Below, one piece after another: positions 21,200-33,864 of a DNA stretch of 64,000 nucleotides (position 1 is its first letter; the number at the start of each line of letters is the position of its first letter). The stretch is taken from contig NC_091966.1 in assembly GCF_036711975.1 (NCBI RefSeq), positions 28,527,501 through 28,591,500 on the forward strand, given 5' to 3'. This DNA is from Onthophagus taurus. Taxonomy: Eukaryota; Arthropoda; Insecta; Coleoptera; Scarabaeidae. A model generated the notes under the pieces. It was not told the DNA's origin. It ran no database searches and worked only from the letters and a program-made list of their open reading frames with translations. The position numbers and the translations under genes are program-made.

Positions 21200-22680
21200 A
21201 TTGTTCTAACTTTTTTTAACAGGGCGGCAGCTGCGTGGGCCAGGTTTTCAGCCTCACAACTTATTTCGAGCCTGGTTTTCAAAACTAGGAGAAGACATCT
21301 GCCGTCTACTGCTTTTTAAGTTCCTAAGTGAAATCCCTTGTAAGACACTAGGCTTGCTGCTGAATAACATTCTCATTGATAGGTCCTTCCTGGTCATTTA
21401 GGAACAAACACAAACCTACACAATAATATCAAATAACGGATTACCACAAGGATCTGTCCTTGCGCCAATTCATTCAAACATAAAAGAATTGTGAAGGAGA
21501 AGAAGGGAAATCTGACCATCGATCTGGTTGTGATGGGCGAGTATTACAGAAAAACTATTGACACCTAATCCAAACGAAACACAGTACATATACATCCAGT
21601 TTAAAAACAAATAGCCTATACATCAGCTGGATATTTGATTTGGTGGGCACCCTATGGCGTAAAAAACAGGATCTATACGTACCATATCGCTCACACCTGA
21701 AAAAACTATACATAGTGTACGTACAAGAAACAATATCGTTTAAAAACTATATGGTATGACGTGGAGATCAACAGCTGTAACCCTGCGATGCTCGGCCCTA
21801 AGATTTGTCTACAGTGTTGCCGAGCACTGGTCACCCGTTTGGCTGAAATGTCGGTACATCAACAGCTAAGATGCCCAACTCCACCATGCAATCCAATCAC
21901 ATTCTGTATAAAAACTACTTCCATACACTGGCTTCTTGCGCTCAGCCACGCTCCGCTACTTAAGCTAAGAAAACAGAATGCTTAGGCCTGAGATTATCAA
22001 ACAATATTGTACACTGGACAATTCTCAATTCATAACTACACCGAAGCAGCTTCATTAACCAGGCTCAAGTAATAATAATAATAGTAGCTAAGTGACCACT
22101 GTGAGCCGACACCTGAACATATCTAGCAAGCCAGTTGAGTTTAACTTGCCCTGCCACACCTAGAAAACTGCTAACAGGATTTGAAGAAGCCACGACTGAT
22201 GCATATACTCATTCCATAAACGGGACATGGGACCCGGGGCTTTGTGTGTTACTACGCTATGGAGAACTGGGCCATTGGATGACTTTTTCAACCTGCTGTG
22301 AGTGCTAATCGAATGGACTGACAACTTGACAATCATCATATAGCTGTTCGTCTACTTTATGTTAACTATACATGCGTTATATTTTGTTTTATTCTATCTA
22401 ATCTCTATATGTCCCTTAAATGTTTATTTTATTGGAACTTCTCAAGAATCGGATTATCGCTCTTCGGAATCTCATGACAACTGGCTCAATAGTCTTATCC
22501 CCTGACTCGATAGTGCTGCAAGGGGGAATCCCACATTTCGACTATCCTGTGCTTCAGCCGCCTCAAATGAATTACTTGGACACCACGGTTTCATATGGTC
22601 AACACTGCTGGATCGTACCAGTCTGGACCAACACTTCTAACAACGCGGAAATTTGGCCAACAGTTTAGATTCGATTTGAG
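21200..22680 (+). mobile_element. LINE remnant (RT and 3' region)
   Basis: Near 21420-21465 the frame reads T-I-I-S-N-N-G-L-P-Q-G-S-V-L-A-P, the conserved RT block before the active site. Near 21770-21990 a second frame has the typical thumb/tail sequence with Q-L-R-C-P-T-P, H-W-L-L-A-L-S and L-R-K-Q-N-A. A C-terminal part extends to about 22665. Frame changes and stops throughout. Confidence 0.6.
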
Positions 22681-22914
22681 ACTGTGTTTTCTTGATGACA
22701 GAAATGTGAATAATTTCGTACATTACTCGTATATTTAAAAGAAAATTTAAAAAACACACAAAAACTAACGACAAAAATAGATTAATAACTAATTTATTAA
22801 TTTATTGGAATTAAATGTCACATAATAAAAATATCTACACAGTATCAAACTCAAACTATTACTATTCGCTATTATAACTTAAGAGTAAGTTATTAGAAAT
22901 AGTATTTATGATCT

Positions 22915-25380
22915 CTAGCACCTTCTGAAGAAAAATCCACCAAAACCACCGATGAACAAAACTATTCCAACTGCAAGCAAAGTGTAAGTTACCGCGTCCA
23001 ATGCAACGAGTTTACTGAGGTAATCGTCTTTTAATTTTTCTACCAAATCATCCGATAAATCTACACTCTAAAAATAAATATAATAAAAAAATATAGTATT
23101 GGATCAAATATTTTTAAAACTAATTTTTACTTCTTCAACCCATAATACTGGAAACATTGATGGAGTTACATCTACTGTTAAGTCAAAATCGCGTAGTGGA
23201 CGTACCACCATATTGAACTGTATTCGTTTAGCTCCTTGCAAAGGGGTACCAGTTCCCTATAATTAAATTAGACATTTTTCATAACTGAAAAAAGAAATTT
23301 GGGCTAAAATTATCTTACGGGTTCAATCATTACAAAAGTGCTGTGTTCGTCTTCATCGGCTAACAATCCTTCAACAGTTTCTGTGTAATCTTTTGCCCAA
23401 AGAAAATGTGGGAAGGATACAACCACTGGGGCTCCTTTAAATAAGTATTTCAAAAATTAAAACATTAAAAATAGAAATAAGTAAATTTTATATTTACCAG
23501 TACATGTTCTCATGTCAGCAAACCCTTCTGGGAAACACTCATATTCTCCGTTCAAGTCTTTAGTACCTTTTGTACAATAACAGTCTCCATTTCCAACGTT
23601 TGTGAAGGTGTTTGTCTCCAATTTAGCCACGTTACCGTCAATACCCTCATAAGAAGAACTGTATTTAGTCCGCAATTTTACTATCTTGCAAATATCAGAA
23701 TTGAAAATTTCGAATTCACTGGTATCGTTATTGAAAGGTGGATAAATGGAGGAATCCCTTCCACGAATTTTATTGCATGTGTTTTCTCCGATTTCATTCC
23801 AACTGGAAATGTATTCAACGCCATTCCAACTTTGAATAGCTCCAATTTGATGAACGTCATTGTTTCCCGCGTTGATAATGTAAGGTCCATCGGCGTTTAC
23901 AGATTTCTAAATCAGAAAAATATTGTAATCGTGTTGAAATTTTAAGTTCTTAATAAGGTCTTACGTGTTTGAAGAAAGAGAATACAATTGCATTGTCAGA
24001 GTCAACAACAAGCGTCGGACTAGACTCGGCTTGAGTGCGAACATCTTTACATGCGGATCTAGCTATATTGTACTCTACTCCTACCATATCACTTGGAATA
24101 CAAAATTTATAACCGTCAAAAAGAAGATTTTTTACTTTGATTGTGTGGAAAATCGATGGTGAGTCTTGGAACATTTTATTCCATACTCTATTAAGTGTTA
24201 AGCTGGCGGCATCTTCACCAATTTGTAAGACACCCTAAACTCAGAATTTAATTCAATAAATAATATTAATAAGGTAGTGGTCGTATTTACTTGTAATGCC
24301 ACGTTTAGAACTGTTACATCATCATTTTCAGTTCCTTCGGATGCGTCTGCGTCAAACTCAAATTCTAAGTTTTGCGTATATTCTAATGTGTCGGTTTCTG
24401 TGTTTACGTTTAAAACATCTTTTTTTCGATGTTGCCTAAAGTTTTTAAATCAATGATTGAACGTTTTAAAAAGGAAGCATTAAATTACTTGTAAACATAT
24501 GGTCCCAATTCCTTAAGAATTGGTTTACTTCCTCTTAAAATATCATCTGGATTCTCCACGTTGAAAATATATACCTTGAATGAAAATGGCACCGGTGTTG
24601 TTACCCATCGATCAAATTGTTCTAAACCTTCTTCAAGTCGAACACTCTAAAATAACATCAAAACGCAATTAGTTAATGAATTTCGTATATAGATATATTA
24701 CTAAACTCATTGATATCTTGGTGGTTGATAAAATATTTCTTATACGTATAATTTAAGACAAAACGTTAGTCAATTGTAATTAAAAAATACCTAATTGATG
24801 ATTAATATTGAAAGAAATCATACGTCCTTTTATCAGATTAAAATAATTCGATATCTGATAAAGCATGTGATTCCAGACAAAATATACTTAAAACTTTGTA
24901 CATTGGAATAGTACTTAAAAAGTTTGGTTTAATCAATTTACAAATCTTTAACAGAATTAACGAATGAAAAACTGTAAAAAATGAAATTTTTTTTGTTTTT
25001 TAAATTATTTTTTATTTAATATTTTATCATGAAATATGTTTATAACAGAAATTACTAAAATAGAATTAATTTGAATTTGAAATTAAACTTTAGTAACAGT
25101 CAGAAGGCTTTCGCGGCCAGTTTTATCAGAAATAGATAAATCCAGAAATTTTTAGGTTTGAAGTAATCAATTTAGTTGTTAATTAAAATTTCTAGATATG
25201 TCCCTAAAGTTTAATAAACTTCAAATATTTTAAATTATTTTAAAATATACGTACCTCAATAATTTCATCGTCAACTATAGGAGGAAACACAACATATCCT
25301 AAGATTGGTCCCAAAACTACAAGAACAAGTCCAAAAATACCGAGCACCAGTAGGGTAATATTACAACAACCTAAGCTCAT
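22915..25380 (-). CDS. CD36/SNMP-like membrane receptor (8 exons, intact)
   Basis: Exons: 25255-25380, 24489-24646, 24291-24435, 23965-24234, 23498-23906, 23319-23434, 23131-23256, 22915-23067. They encode 500 residues in continuous phase. Topology is that of a CD36-family protein: short cytosolic N terminus with C-C, membrane helix about residues 8-33, large ectodomain, membrane helix about residues 468-497, and a tail ending R-R-C. Exon 5 holds six Cys in the family disulfide spacing (C-N-K, D-I-C-K, C-Y-C, E-C-F, T-C-T). Y-P-P-F, S-F-P-H-F and M-I-E-P motifs are present. The family binds lipidic ligands at the plasma membrane; SNMP-like is favoured over emp/croquemort types by inference. 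Except for intron 1 (about 608 bp), introns are 50-63 bp. The start ATG is the only Met before the helix. A-T-rich polyadenylation-like TTTATT (minus AATAAA) motifs lie at about 22795. Confidence 0.92.
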
Positions 25381-26460
25381 TTTGCTACGACCAGATCACC
25401 ACTTTTGAGTGCTTACCAAACTGTTGCCTTGATATAACACACATGATTGAGATAAATTATCTTTCGAGATAGAATGGTTTATTGTATATGTATTGGCAGA
25501 TATTTGATGCTGTAATACGGCAATTTGATAATCGTCAACGAGCTAAATATAATAATTATATTATACCAATTTTGGTTATTTGCGCTGATAACCATCGGTT
25601 TGGATTATTTATTTTAGGTAAACCTAAAAAATACTTGTTAGATTCCCTGCATAATTTAAAATGTGTTGACTTAGGACAATCAGTGCTGTCCATGATTAGA
25701 TTAGACGTTAAAATATAAACAACCGCATCTCTTTTTTTATCGAAACAGGTGCACCAATAAATCATCATGTAGTTATTAACATTTTCTTGTGTCATGCAGT
25801 GTTCTCCAAAAAGTAAACAACACCCATTTTATTTCTGTTTCATTATATCAACGTTTCTGAAATTTAGCTTATATGGGAGGCTCATACCGATCTTTCGATC
25901 TAAGATATTTTCAAGATGGTGGCCACTTCCGGTCCCCCGGAAGTAGACCTCAACTTCGTTATTTTAAATGGAATGCTATAATTTTTATTGCACCTTTTAA
26001 CACGTTCGCTGCCGACTACGAGTTAACTCGTATCTAAACCATGGTTAACGGAGTCGCTCGGCAGCGAACGTGTTAATTGTATGCGAAAAAATATGTTGAC
26101 TTTGATAAATGTTACTGGTACCTAGCATTTTTCGTTTTCGAGTTATTTTGATTTTACGTTTTTGTTTGGTAAATTTCACCATGCTTTTAAAACCCCATAT
26201 CTCAGCCAATATTCATTCAAGAAAGCTCTAACTTGGTATGATTACTCTTCAGATGATATCAAATAGATTGGCATTTGTTGTATCAGAGTATCTTATACAG
26301 GTTGGTCAAAAATTGAATAAAAACTTCAAGGATTTGTATACTGTGAAAATCCTGTTGAGTTGTAATGTTTGGAGCTACTATTGCTCTTTGCATATCTTAT
26401 TTAATTCCAAAATTTTTAAAAATTTTAAAATGTTGCCCTTTTGGCAGACACTGTAGATCG
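25381..26460. other. Intergenic, upstream of CD36-like gene
   Basis: No gene is recognised. Near 25905-25990 a CACTTCCGG...CCGGAAGT hairpin followed by GTTATTTTAAATGGAATG resembles a segment at 52070-52140, so it is probably a dispersed repeat. A 72-bp MITE lies at 26001-26072. Confidence 0.5.
26001..26072. mobile_element. 72-bp piggyBac-like MITE
   Basis: The ends CACGTTCGCTGCCGA and TCGGCAGCGAACGTG are a perfect 15-bp inverted pair. TTAA lies immediately outside on both sides (25997-26000 and 26073-26076), the target duplication expected for piggyBac-type elements. No coding capacity. Confidence 0.75.
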
Positions 26461-26469
26461 GAAGTACCA

Positions 26470-27480
26470 AAGAATAAAACTTGTCATACTTATTACTAAT
26501 CCACAAGACAGGGGAAAAGAATAAATGCGACAATTATAGAAGAATATCGGTAACCAATACTATCAATAGAACTTATGGAAGGATACTTAAAAACAGAATA
26601 AAAGAATACAGTGCAATGGAAGTAGATAAGCAAGCCGGCTTCTGAGCAGCGAGATCAGAGAGATAGAGGAATAGATATAGAAAATACCTTAACTTTACAA
26701 TAAAAAATACAGTTTAAAATTTATTTAGAAAGCGCATTACTAAGATGGAAAAGGAAATGGTAAAGAATAGGCGTACATATGGATAGTGTTGTGATTTAAT
26801 AATGCTGAATATATGCCACGCAACCTAATTGAAGAGTATAACAAATGGGGCTTAGAGGTTAGTTTGCAAAAAACTGAATATATATGTATTGGAGGAAAAA
26901 GATCTGCCTATCTCAAACAAACAAAACATCAAATATTGCAGCTCATACTTGTGCGTAAAAATATCGAGGGAGGGAATACGTGACGAGGCGGTAGCCGAAA
27001 GAAGTTTGCAAAGTAGCTGCTAAACAGTATACTGAATATATAGACATATGCACATAAACGCTGCCAAACTAAAACGACATAAACGAAATGGTTCAATCAA
27101 AATGGTATTTTGACTTCTACAACCAACAGTTAAATCCACATAACCGCAAACAAACTGCAATTGCTGAAATATTGGTTTAAAGTTTGTGCAAATTCCTGCT
27201 TCAATACGACGCCGCGCCGACGTGATAAAACTTTTTTGTGTTTCCTGCAAAATCCAGTAAATCGTTTATACACGTTTATATAAACGGAAACACACACAGA
27301 ACATACAACTCAATAATTAGATGCATAATAACTTATAGCTGTGAAGAGTGGTCTATAAAGGATAAGACAGAAAGCTACAGAAATGGATTACTGGAGAAGA
27401 GCTACTAGAAAATCTAGACTGGAAAGGATTAGAAATGAAGACATAAGGAATACAATGAAAGTAAAACATGATATTGTAAA
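26470..27480 (+). mobile_element. LINE reverse-transcriptase fragments
   Basis: The frame near 26520-26650 reads C-D-N-Y-R-R-I-S-V, then R-I-L-K-N-R-I, and Q-A-G-F, landmarks of LINE RT. Near 26825-26960 the post-active-site part reads W-G-L-E-V-S-L-Q-K-T-E-Y. Near 27330-27400 the C-terminal Y-S-C-E-E-W segment appears. The FADD block is deleted and frames are broken. Confidence 0.6.
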
Positions 27481-29590
27481 TTAACTTAGCATTCAATGCA
27501 AAATGTAATAATTTTTTCATGATTTCATTCATGCTTAGCGTCCTACACTCAGCAGTTTTGTAAAATTTTCAATCCCACAATACCTAAAAGTACTTTGTGA
27601 ATCAGCAGTTTTTCATCATCATCAGGACACATGAACATTGATGGTAAGCCATCCCCACGTACTTATGATGTGGCAATGCCAATCGTCGCAGTGTTCTACG
27701 GTGTAATATCTAGCAGATAGGGATGACATCTGGGATTACGTACCTTGGTGACTTTTTTAAGATTTTTATATTGGAAAAGTTGTGTTTATCATAATGATCA
27801 AAGAGGAGGCAAAAATGTATGAAATAGAAATGTGAAATCCCTATTAATTAGTATTAATACTGATAGCGATACAAGCACAGCTGAGAAATCGTATCATAAT
27901 AATTTGATATAGGGTGACAGATGCAATTGTTGATTTTAGATGTTTAACTTGAATAAATATTAAAATATTTAACCAGTCACCTACGATAATAGTTATGTTG
28001 ATTAACTGGGCTCGTCGCATAATCTTAAAGATAATCTAGCAGTTCCTACAATTGAGAAGTACCTGAAAGTTCCTGTTCAAAATATTATATACTTCTGGTT
28101 TAAAAAACATTAAAGGACACACAGAAACAAGAAAGGCATTTGAACCAGCCAATAATATAGAATGGTATTTAACAATATTAAGTTTAACAGAAACAAGTAG
28201 ATAATGAAAAAGTGGGTACAATAGTACCTAATATGGCATTACCAAATATGAATGAGATATGTGAAAGCCTTCGTGCTTATATGAATGAGAAATCCAAAGA
28301 TATATACAAAGATTTTAATGATGTAGATCATTTTGTCTCAAATTTATCTCAGAATACTGAACCTTCAACATAAATAAAAGTAACTCAAATTTTGTAAATG
28401 CATCAAGTGCTTGTTGTTAATGCTTCAAGGTCATTAATGCTAGGAACTCTAACATAAGATAAGCTTTTGTAGGGCTTACGCCCTATTTACAGTAATTTTG
28501 TTACTATGTACTTACCCAAATTCTGGGAATTAGTCTGCACCAGCAACTCCAGGGTGTGTAACTTCCCATTATCATTAGAATCTAAACTTTACAAGAAACC
28601 ACACTAGGAAATAATGTAATAACGATTACTTTTTACACAACATTGATCAAGATTTCAATTATTCCATGGGAAAGGTATTAGATTTGGGAATAAAACACAT
28701 CTCCTTTTATATTCCTTTAATTTCAATAAAATAATATTTTAGTGTACTTATAAGTTGCATCAAATTTAAATGAGTTTCAAGAGGTATTGTACATAAATTT
28801 AGTATGGGAGATAAATGCACGGACGTTTATGCACGGAAATTAAAGTAAATCACATTATAGACAATAGTTGATATTAACGATTGTATTATTTGTTAATCAG
28901 ATAAGAAAATCCTATTTAAGTGGATTGTTAAGTGTCAATGACTCAAACTATACACGTGTGATATATAAAATACGTCCTTATTTTAAAAGATAAGGTATAT
29001 CAAATTGAGTACGGTCTCGCTATATCTAATGAATAGATCAAAAATGATACAATTTACATTGATGCAGTAATGGATCACATTTACGTCCACTTCTACATAG
29101 TGATATCAATCCACTTTCAACATGTCCATGTTTAAATCCACCAGAGTTAATTAATAAGCATCAACAGCCGTCGTTTTCACGTCTGACTGAACCTTCAAAA
29201 TTTAGTGTGGTATTTATATGATGTCATATTCGTATGTTAAATTTATCATAATGAAAAACACAAATTGTTTACCAACTACAACGAGCAATAAATATATGAC
29301 ATCCAGATGTGATAACATATTTGTGTATTATAACGATATTCCCAAGCTAATGGACATAGGATATATTACACAAACGTGGTGTTTCTTTATTTTCTCGTCT
29401 AAACCACCATTAAGTCCAGATAACGAACTAATAAATATAATCCAAAAAACATTATTTATTGGAATAAATACAAGCAAAAATTAATTTTTAATTAGTATCA
29501 CTTTTCGATGAGTTTTCGTTCTTAAGTGGTGCTATTGCTTTAGTGGTTCTAGTTACAATTTCTGTTATCGATAGTTGTGTTCCAGATTTT
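27481..29590. other. Long AT-rich stretch without recognisable feature
   Basis: No ORF of known family was found on either strand. At about 28262 there is a 20-bp piece, GTGAAAGCCTTCGTGCTTAT, matching the terminal block of the foldback family. The rest is unassigned. Confidence 0.5.
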
Positions 29591-29599
29591 ATAAGGCTG

Positions 29600-30372
29600 T
29601 TACATAATTCTGTCATCACTAGGATCATGCATATGAAAATGATCGTTCAATTCAGCTGCCAGCTGTAGTCCCTCTTGATTACATCTGTGGTAAGGGAGGA
29701 AATCTCGTCGTCAGTTTCACTGGATTCTTTGACACCGGGTATCTGAAGCGCAAAATTAATGATTTTCATCATTGGTAAGTGTTTTATCCACTAGTAAAAG
29801 GTTGCAATAATTCCTTGGTCCAGTGGTTGTATCAAGGAAGTGGTGTTTGTCGAAAGGAGACAAAATTCAACATTTAGGTACTCTATATGTAGATGACTAG
29901 TTGCATTGTCTATAGTTTACATAACCTTCTATTCAAGGCCTTTATCATTCATATAGTCCCGAAATTCTGGAACTAAATATTTACGAAACCGTTCATTAAA
30001 AGCTTCAAACCTCTGATATACATACTTTTTTACACTTTAGAGCTCGATTTACAAGTAACGTTTTTATATACCTGTCTTCTGACGCATTAGAACACAATAA
30101 AAAAGCCACGCGGTCTTTAACTACTACCCTATCAATGTTTTCTGGAATTTAGCTGTGAAAACGTTTCCAAAAATTTTCACAAATTTTGCAGATAATTGCA
30201 GCGCGTGTTTTAAAAAACCATTCATCCATCCCATATTTGCAGAAAATTCAAATTTGATTCTTTTCTGGGCTGACAGTTGTGGTTCCATTTCTTTAATCTG
30301 GTTGTAGATTCTTAATGCCATCTCCTTGATATTATTTCCACAAACTGGTATTCGTTTTTGAGACATATCCAT
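29600..30372 (-). mobile_element. Tigger/pogo-type (DDE_1) transposase remnant
   Basis: From 30372 the frame begins M-D-M-S-Q-K-R-I-P-V-C-G-N-N-I-K-E, followed by A-L-R-I-Y-N-Q-I-K-E, the CENP-B-type DNA-binding region. Further on, V-K-D-R-V-A-F-L-L-C-S-N-A-S (about 30120) and T-T-S-L-I-Q-P-L-D-Q-G-I-I-A-T-F (about 29830) are hallmarks of the DDE_1 catalytic region. Stops and deletions make it inactive. Confidence 0.75.
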
Positions 30373-30559
30373 ATTACCAGAGCCTTTTCTATTTTCAGAT
30401 TTACAAAGTTTCTTGTGTATGATGCTATATGGACACTTAATTTTATCCCAGCGATAACAAATTTTCTAATCGCGTCATTACTTTTCTTTTTAGTTCTTAA
30501 TGTGGATTCTCTGAAACCGAAACGTTGTCCTACTAGGCACCTAAATATTTATTATTATG

Positions 30560-31020
30560 TGGTGAGAGGATATAAAATTATTGATATCGTACAGTATTAC
30601 TGTACGGATCAGAAACCTGCTGATTGTTCAGCACATCATTGGACAATAGAATAAATGCATTTGAAATGTATGTATACCGACGAATCTTAAAAATCTCCTG
30701 GATGGAGAAAATATCCAATGAAACAGTGCTCAACGGAATGGATAAGGAGAAAGAATTGCCGAGAACAATAAAGTAGCGTAAATTACATTATATAGGACAC
30801 ATAATGATAGGCGAAAGATATCATGTTCTCCATTTAATCATAGAAGGCAAAATAGAGGGAAAAAGATCTGTGGGAAGACTCCAAAACTCATGGCTGAAAG
30901 GTCTGCGACGTTGGTTTAGTCGCTCGTTCATAGAGGTATTCCGGGCGCAACCTCAAAAATCATCATCGCTAATTGGATCACCGACCTTCGAAAGGAGAGG
31001 GCGTAATAAGAAGAAGAATC
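30560..31020 (+). mobile_element. LINE 3'-terminal coding fragment
   Basis: Frames read N-L-K-N-L-L-D, then G-E-R-Y-H-V-L-H-L-I-I-E-G-K-I-E-G-K-R, the familiar C-terminal tail of insect LINE proteins (R-M-G-K..., E-Y-L-G-H, L-I-L-E-G-K, G-R-R...W-L). It is frameshifted, with no stop-free ORF beyond 92 codons. Confidence 0.55.
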
Positions 31021-31129
31021 CTAACCCAGTTGAAAATATTTCTTCAGCATCGTTAGCTGCTGCTCTCACTTACAATTAGTAACAATAACGAGGAATCAAC
31101 ACTGGCTACTATATAGTCTAGAATACATA

Positions 31130-31607
31130 TCTCGTAATACATCAGATTTGTTACGAAATGCAAAAAGACAATCTTTCGGTTGCATTCCACAACAAATTTC
31201 TAAATTTCAAACGTAGTAGGTTTCATAAAATTGATTTATGTAGTGCATAATTATATTATCTCGTACAAAACATTGCCACGCTTCCATCGCAGTTTTTGTT
31301 GTCTTTGCTGAAACATTAACTTGACCAACATTGTTGATGATGTTCCACTTGCGTGAGTAGACATTGACTTTTCTTTTTTTTTGATAAAAAAATCGCCATG
31401 GTTATCTAATTCTTCGACATTATCCATACTTTAATCCGACTCTGAATCACTGTTCCTGGTTTCAAACATGCTTTCAACGACATCATCTTCGTCACTTGCA
31501 ATTGATTCGTCTTCATCATTTTCGTCCTCGGAATCAAACAGGTGCCTTTGAAATTCATCTATGTCTCTGGTATTGTTCAAGTTGTATGATGGCTTTGAAA
31601 GCGACAT
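31130..31607 (-). mobile_element. piggyBac-like transposase N-terminal remnant
   Basis: The ATG at 31607 opens an acidic N terminus (F-D-S-E-D-E-N-D-E-D-E-S) that stops near 31430 and resumes as E-A-W-Q-C-F-V-R-D-N-I-I after K-T-T-K-T-A-M, similar to the start of the piggyBac transposase domain. The catalytic Asp residues are not visible. Confidence 0.5.
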
Positions 31608-31829
31608 GATAGTAAAACAAACTTTTATTTGCTCACCTAAAATTTTCTACATTTATTCGTATTATCTCGAAAATATCACAATTTTTATACTAATTTTATA
31701 AGAAAATAAACAATAAATAGTTACAGATTATGAACAATTATGCAAAATATCTGTTATGTAAGTTACGAAAAAGATTAAAATCTATCTGTGCCAAAAGTCA
31801 AGACTCAACTCAACTTAGAGATCGATATC

Positions 31830-32350
31830 TTCGCAATCGTTCGATAAAGAAATAGCGGTAAAGTTTGATGTAATCACTGAAGTCTTAACTGAAAAGCGAG
31901 TTAACTGAAAAAAGTACACCATTTTTGAGGGTGTCGGCAACTTTGTCCACTTTGAAGGAACTGCGGAAGAAATGGAACATCTTAATGTTGGTACACACAA
32001 GGCAGATTTTTTAAACTCTTTACTAATTTATAGAAATACAGAATATAGAATCTTTTATAGAGACGAAACTTGGTGTGGGGTAAATCAAGCAAAAAGTTTT
32101 GGATAGGTAGGAAGAGTAACTCCTGAGAATGTAGACAGTCTTGACGAACATCGTGGTGGTGTTCAATACGTTAATGGCGATTATTATAGAGGTGGGATAA
32201 AAAGACCATCGGGCACGGCCATGAAATCATTGTTTTACAAATTGGCAGCAAGGATGGTCTACTGGGTGCAGAAAAAAATGTTTTATTGGTGAAAAAAGAA
32301 GGCTAACGCTGATTATCACCAAGAAATGAGTCAACAACATTATGTTGTCC
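31830..32350 (+). mobile_element. DDE-superfamily endonuclease remnant
   Basis: The frame reads Y-R-I-F-Y-R-D-E-T-W-C at about 32040, the first catalytic Asp block of the insect DDE endonuclease family. It is followed in other frames by I-G-S-K-D-G-L-L-G-A and A-D-Y-H-Q-E-M at about 32310. Spacing is about right for that family, but there are at least two frameshifts. Confidence 0.5.
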
Positions 32351-32718
32351 ATAAGTTCTGCGAGATCTGTTATTGTGGTACACCAAGCTCCAAAACATAC
32401 TACGTTGAATCCTAATTTTAGAAATCTAACTACCATATGGATAATAGGCGCCAGACTACAGCTTTTACAACTGTCACGCCCTCATCAATATCAGAGACGT
32501 TATCTGTTTGAATTCTTTGGTACAACAAATTAAGGACAGCGAATTTAACGTAGTTGAATTAATATGAACATACTTTAAAAATAAAGTCTTCAAGGAACAA
32601 CAACACCTAAAATTAACGACGTTTTCAACTAGTATCGAGATGCAATTAATTCAAAAAAATATAAAAATTAAATTAAAAATTGGGTCCAACATTCAAGCAG
32701 GGAGTAGTATCGTGCATC

Positions 32719-32925
32719 AAATCTGTAAGTGGATTGTACAAAAACTTTAATTGGATGCACATATTATTGTCATCCATTGAGCACAAAATTGCTAACCGGG
32801 ATACCACATTTCGAAAGGCAATTCCTGCTCTAACCCTAGGGTATCTGGCTACTGGCGATTCTTATTCCAGTCTTCAATACTTATTTAAAATATCAAAGCG
32901 AGCAATCAGATTTTCATTTTCTCCC
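32719..32925 (+). mobile_element. Harbinger (PIF) transposase N-terminal fragment
   Basis: The frame contains [13 protein letters not shown], then [22 protein letters not shown], the signature N-terminal region of HARBI1-like transposases. It is cut off before the DDE core. Confidence 0.8.
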
Positions 32926-32954
32926 TCCTCAGGGCTACTAAGAGGTAATCTATT

Positions 32955-33126
32955 TTCTTTTTGCATTCATCAACAAATAGATAAGACCAATTTGTGTTGC
33001 AATATCTTCCCACGCATCTTGTTTCCCAAATTTGTTGAAATGGTTCGGATATTTCGGATCCGAAACGATTTTATACCTCCAGTAAGTATCGATAAAATAT
33101 ATAGTTTCATCTTTACTCCACTCCAT
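32955..33126 (-). mobile_element. Harbinger companion Myb/SANT-like (MADF-type) gene fragment
   Basis: Starting M-E-W-S-K-D-E-T at 33126, the minus-strand frame reads Y-P-N-H-F-N-K and [12 protein letters not shown], typical of the MADF/Myb-SANT DNA-binding partner encoded by Harbinger elements. It abuts the transposase fragment on the opposite strand, consistent with an internally deleted Harbinger copy. Short inverted GATTTGGCGGAATA repeats flank it at about 33200 and 33266. Confidence 0.65.
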
Positions 33127-33419
33127 TTGCACAACACAACGTCGAGTCGCGAGTGAAAAGAGAGCTCGTACCACAGAATAACTAGAAGTGAAACATAAGT
33201 ATTCCGCCAAATCTGACGCCATATTATAGCGAGTTGCCAAGGTGTGCTGCTATTGGTGATAAAGATTTGGCGGAATACCGCCAGTGTCATTTCTATGTTT
33301 TAATCTGTGTAAATAGGGGATTAATCAGACTGGTTGCTTATCTTTGTATCATGTTTTAAATGTTTAAATGTATACCCACCTTAATAGGATTATGTTAAAC
33401 GTTGATAAAACCGTCGAAC

Positions 33420-33625
33420 ATTGCCGGCTAGTTTCACAGAACAATTTGTATTTGCGCAATACACACGATTTCTTAGTTTGGTATTAGATAACAGGCTCTT
33501 TTTTGATAATCACATAGAAACTGTGTGCAAGAAAATGAACTCAGCCTATTATACAATTTTGAAATTAAAAAAAAGTATGGATAAAAATTCGCTATTAAAT
33601 TTAACACACATCACATTTATTTAGT
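33420..33625 (+). mobile_element. LINE RT tail fragment
   Basis: The frame reads R-F-L-S-L-V-L-D-N-R-L-F-F-D-N-H-I, then K-K-M-N-S-A-Y-Y and S-L-L-N-L, matching the segment after the RT active site in jockey/CR1-type LINEs. Short and isolated. Confidence 0.55.
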
Positions 33626-33864
33626 GAAGGCTTTGGTTTATGTAAAGACTAATATAACCCGTTTATTTAATTTTTACTCACATATGATACCAGTGGTGGA
33701 GATAACCTGGTTAAGACACTCAGGGATAAGACACTGAAAAATGTAAATCAACTATTCAAAGTTTTTATTCATTGGTACAAAACCAACTTTATCCTGCATA
33801 ATGGTACAAGACCAACTTTCTGTCATATTAGTGTAAAACCATATAGCAATTAGGTAGTAATTAC

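Noticed and set aside
25482..25795. Overlapping frames on both strands upstream of the 500-aa CD36 gene
   Set aside because: No family resemblance, no codon-usage cue and no splice context; not supported as genes.
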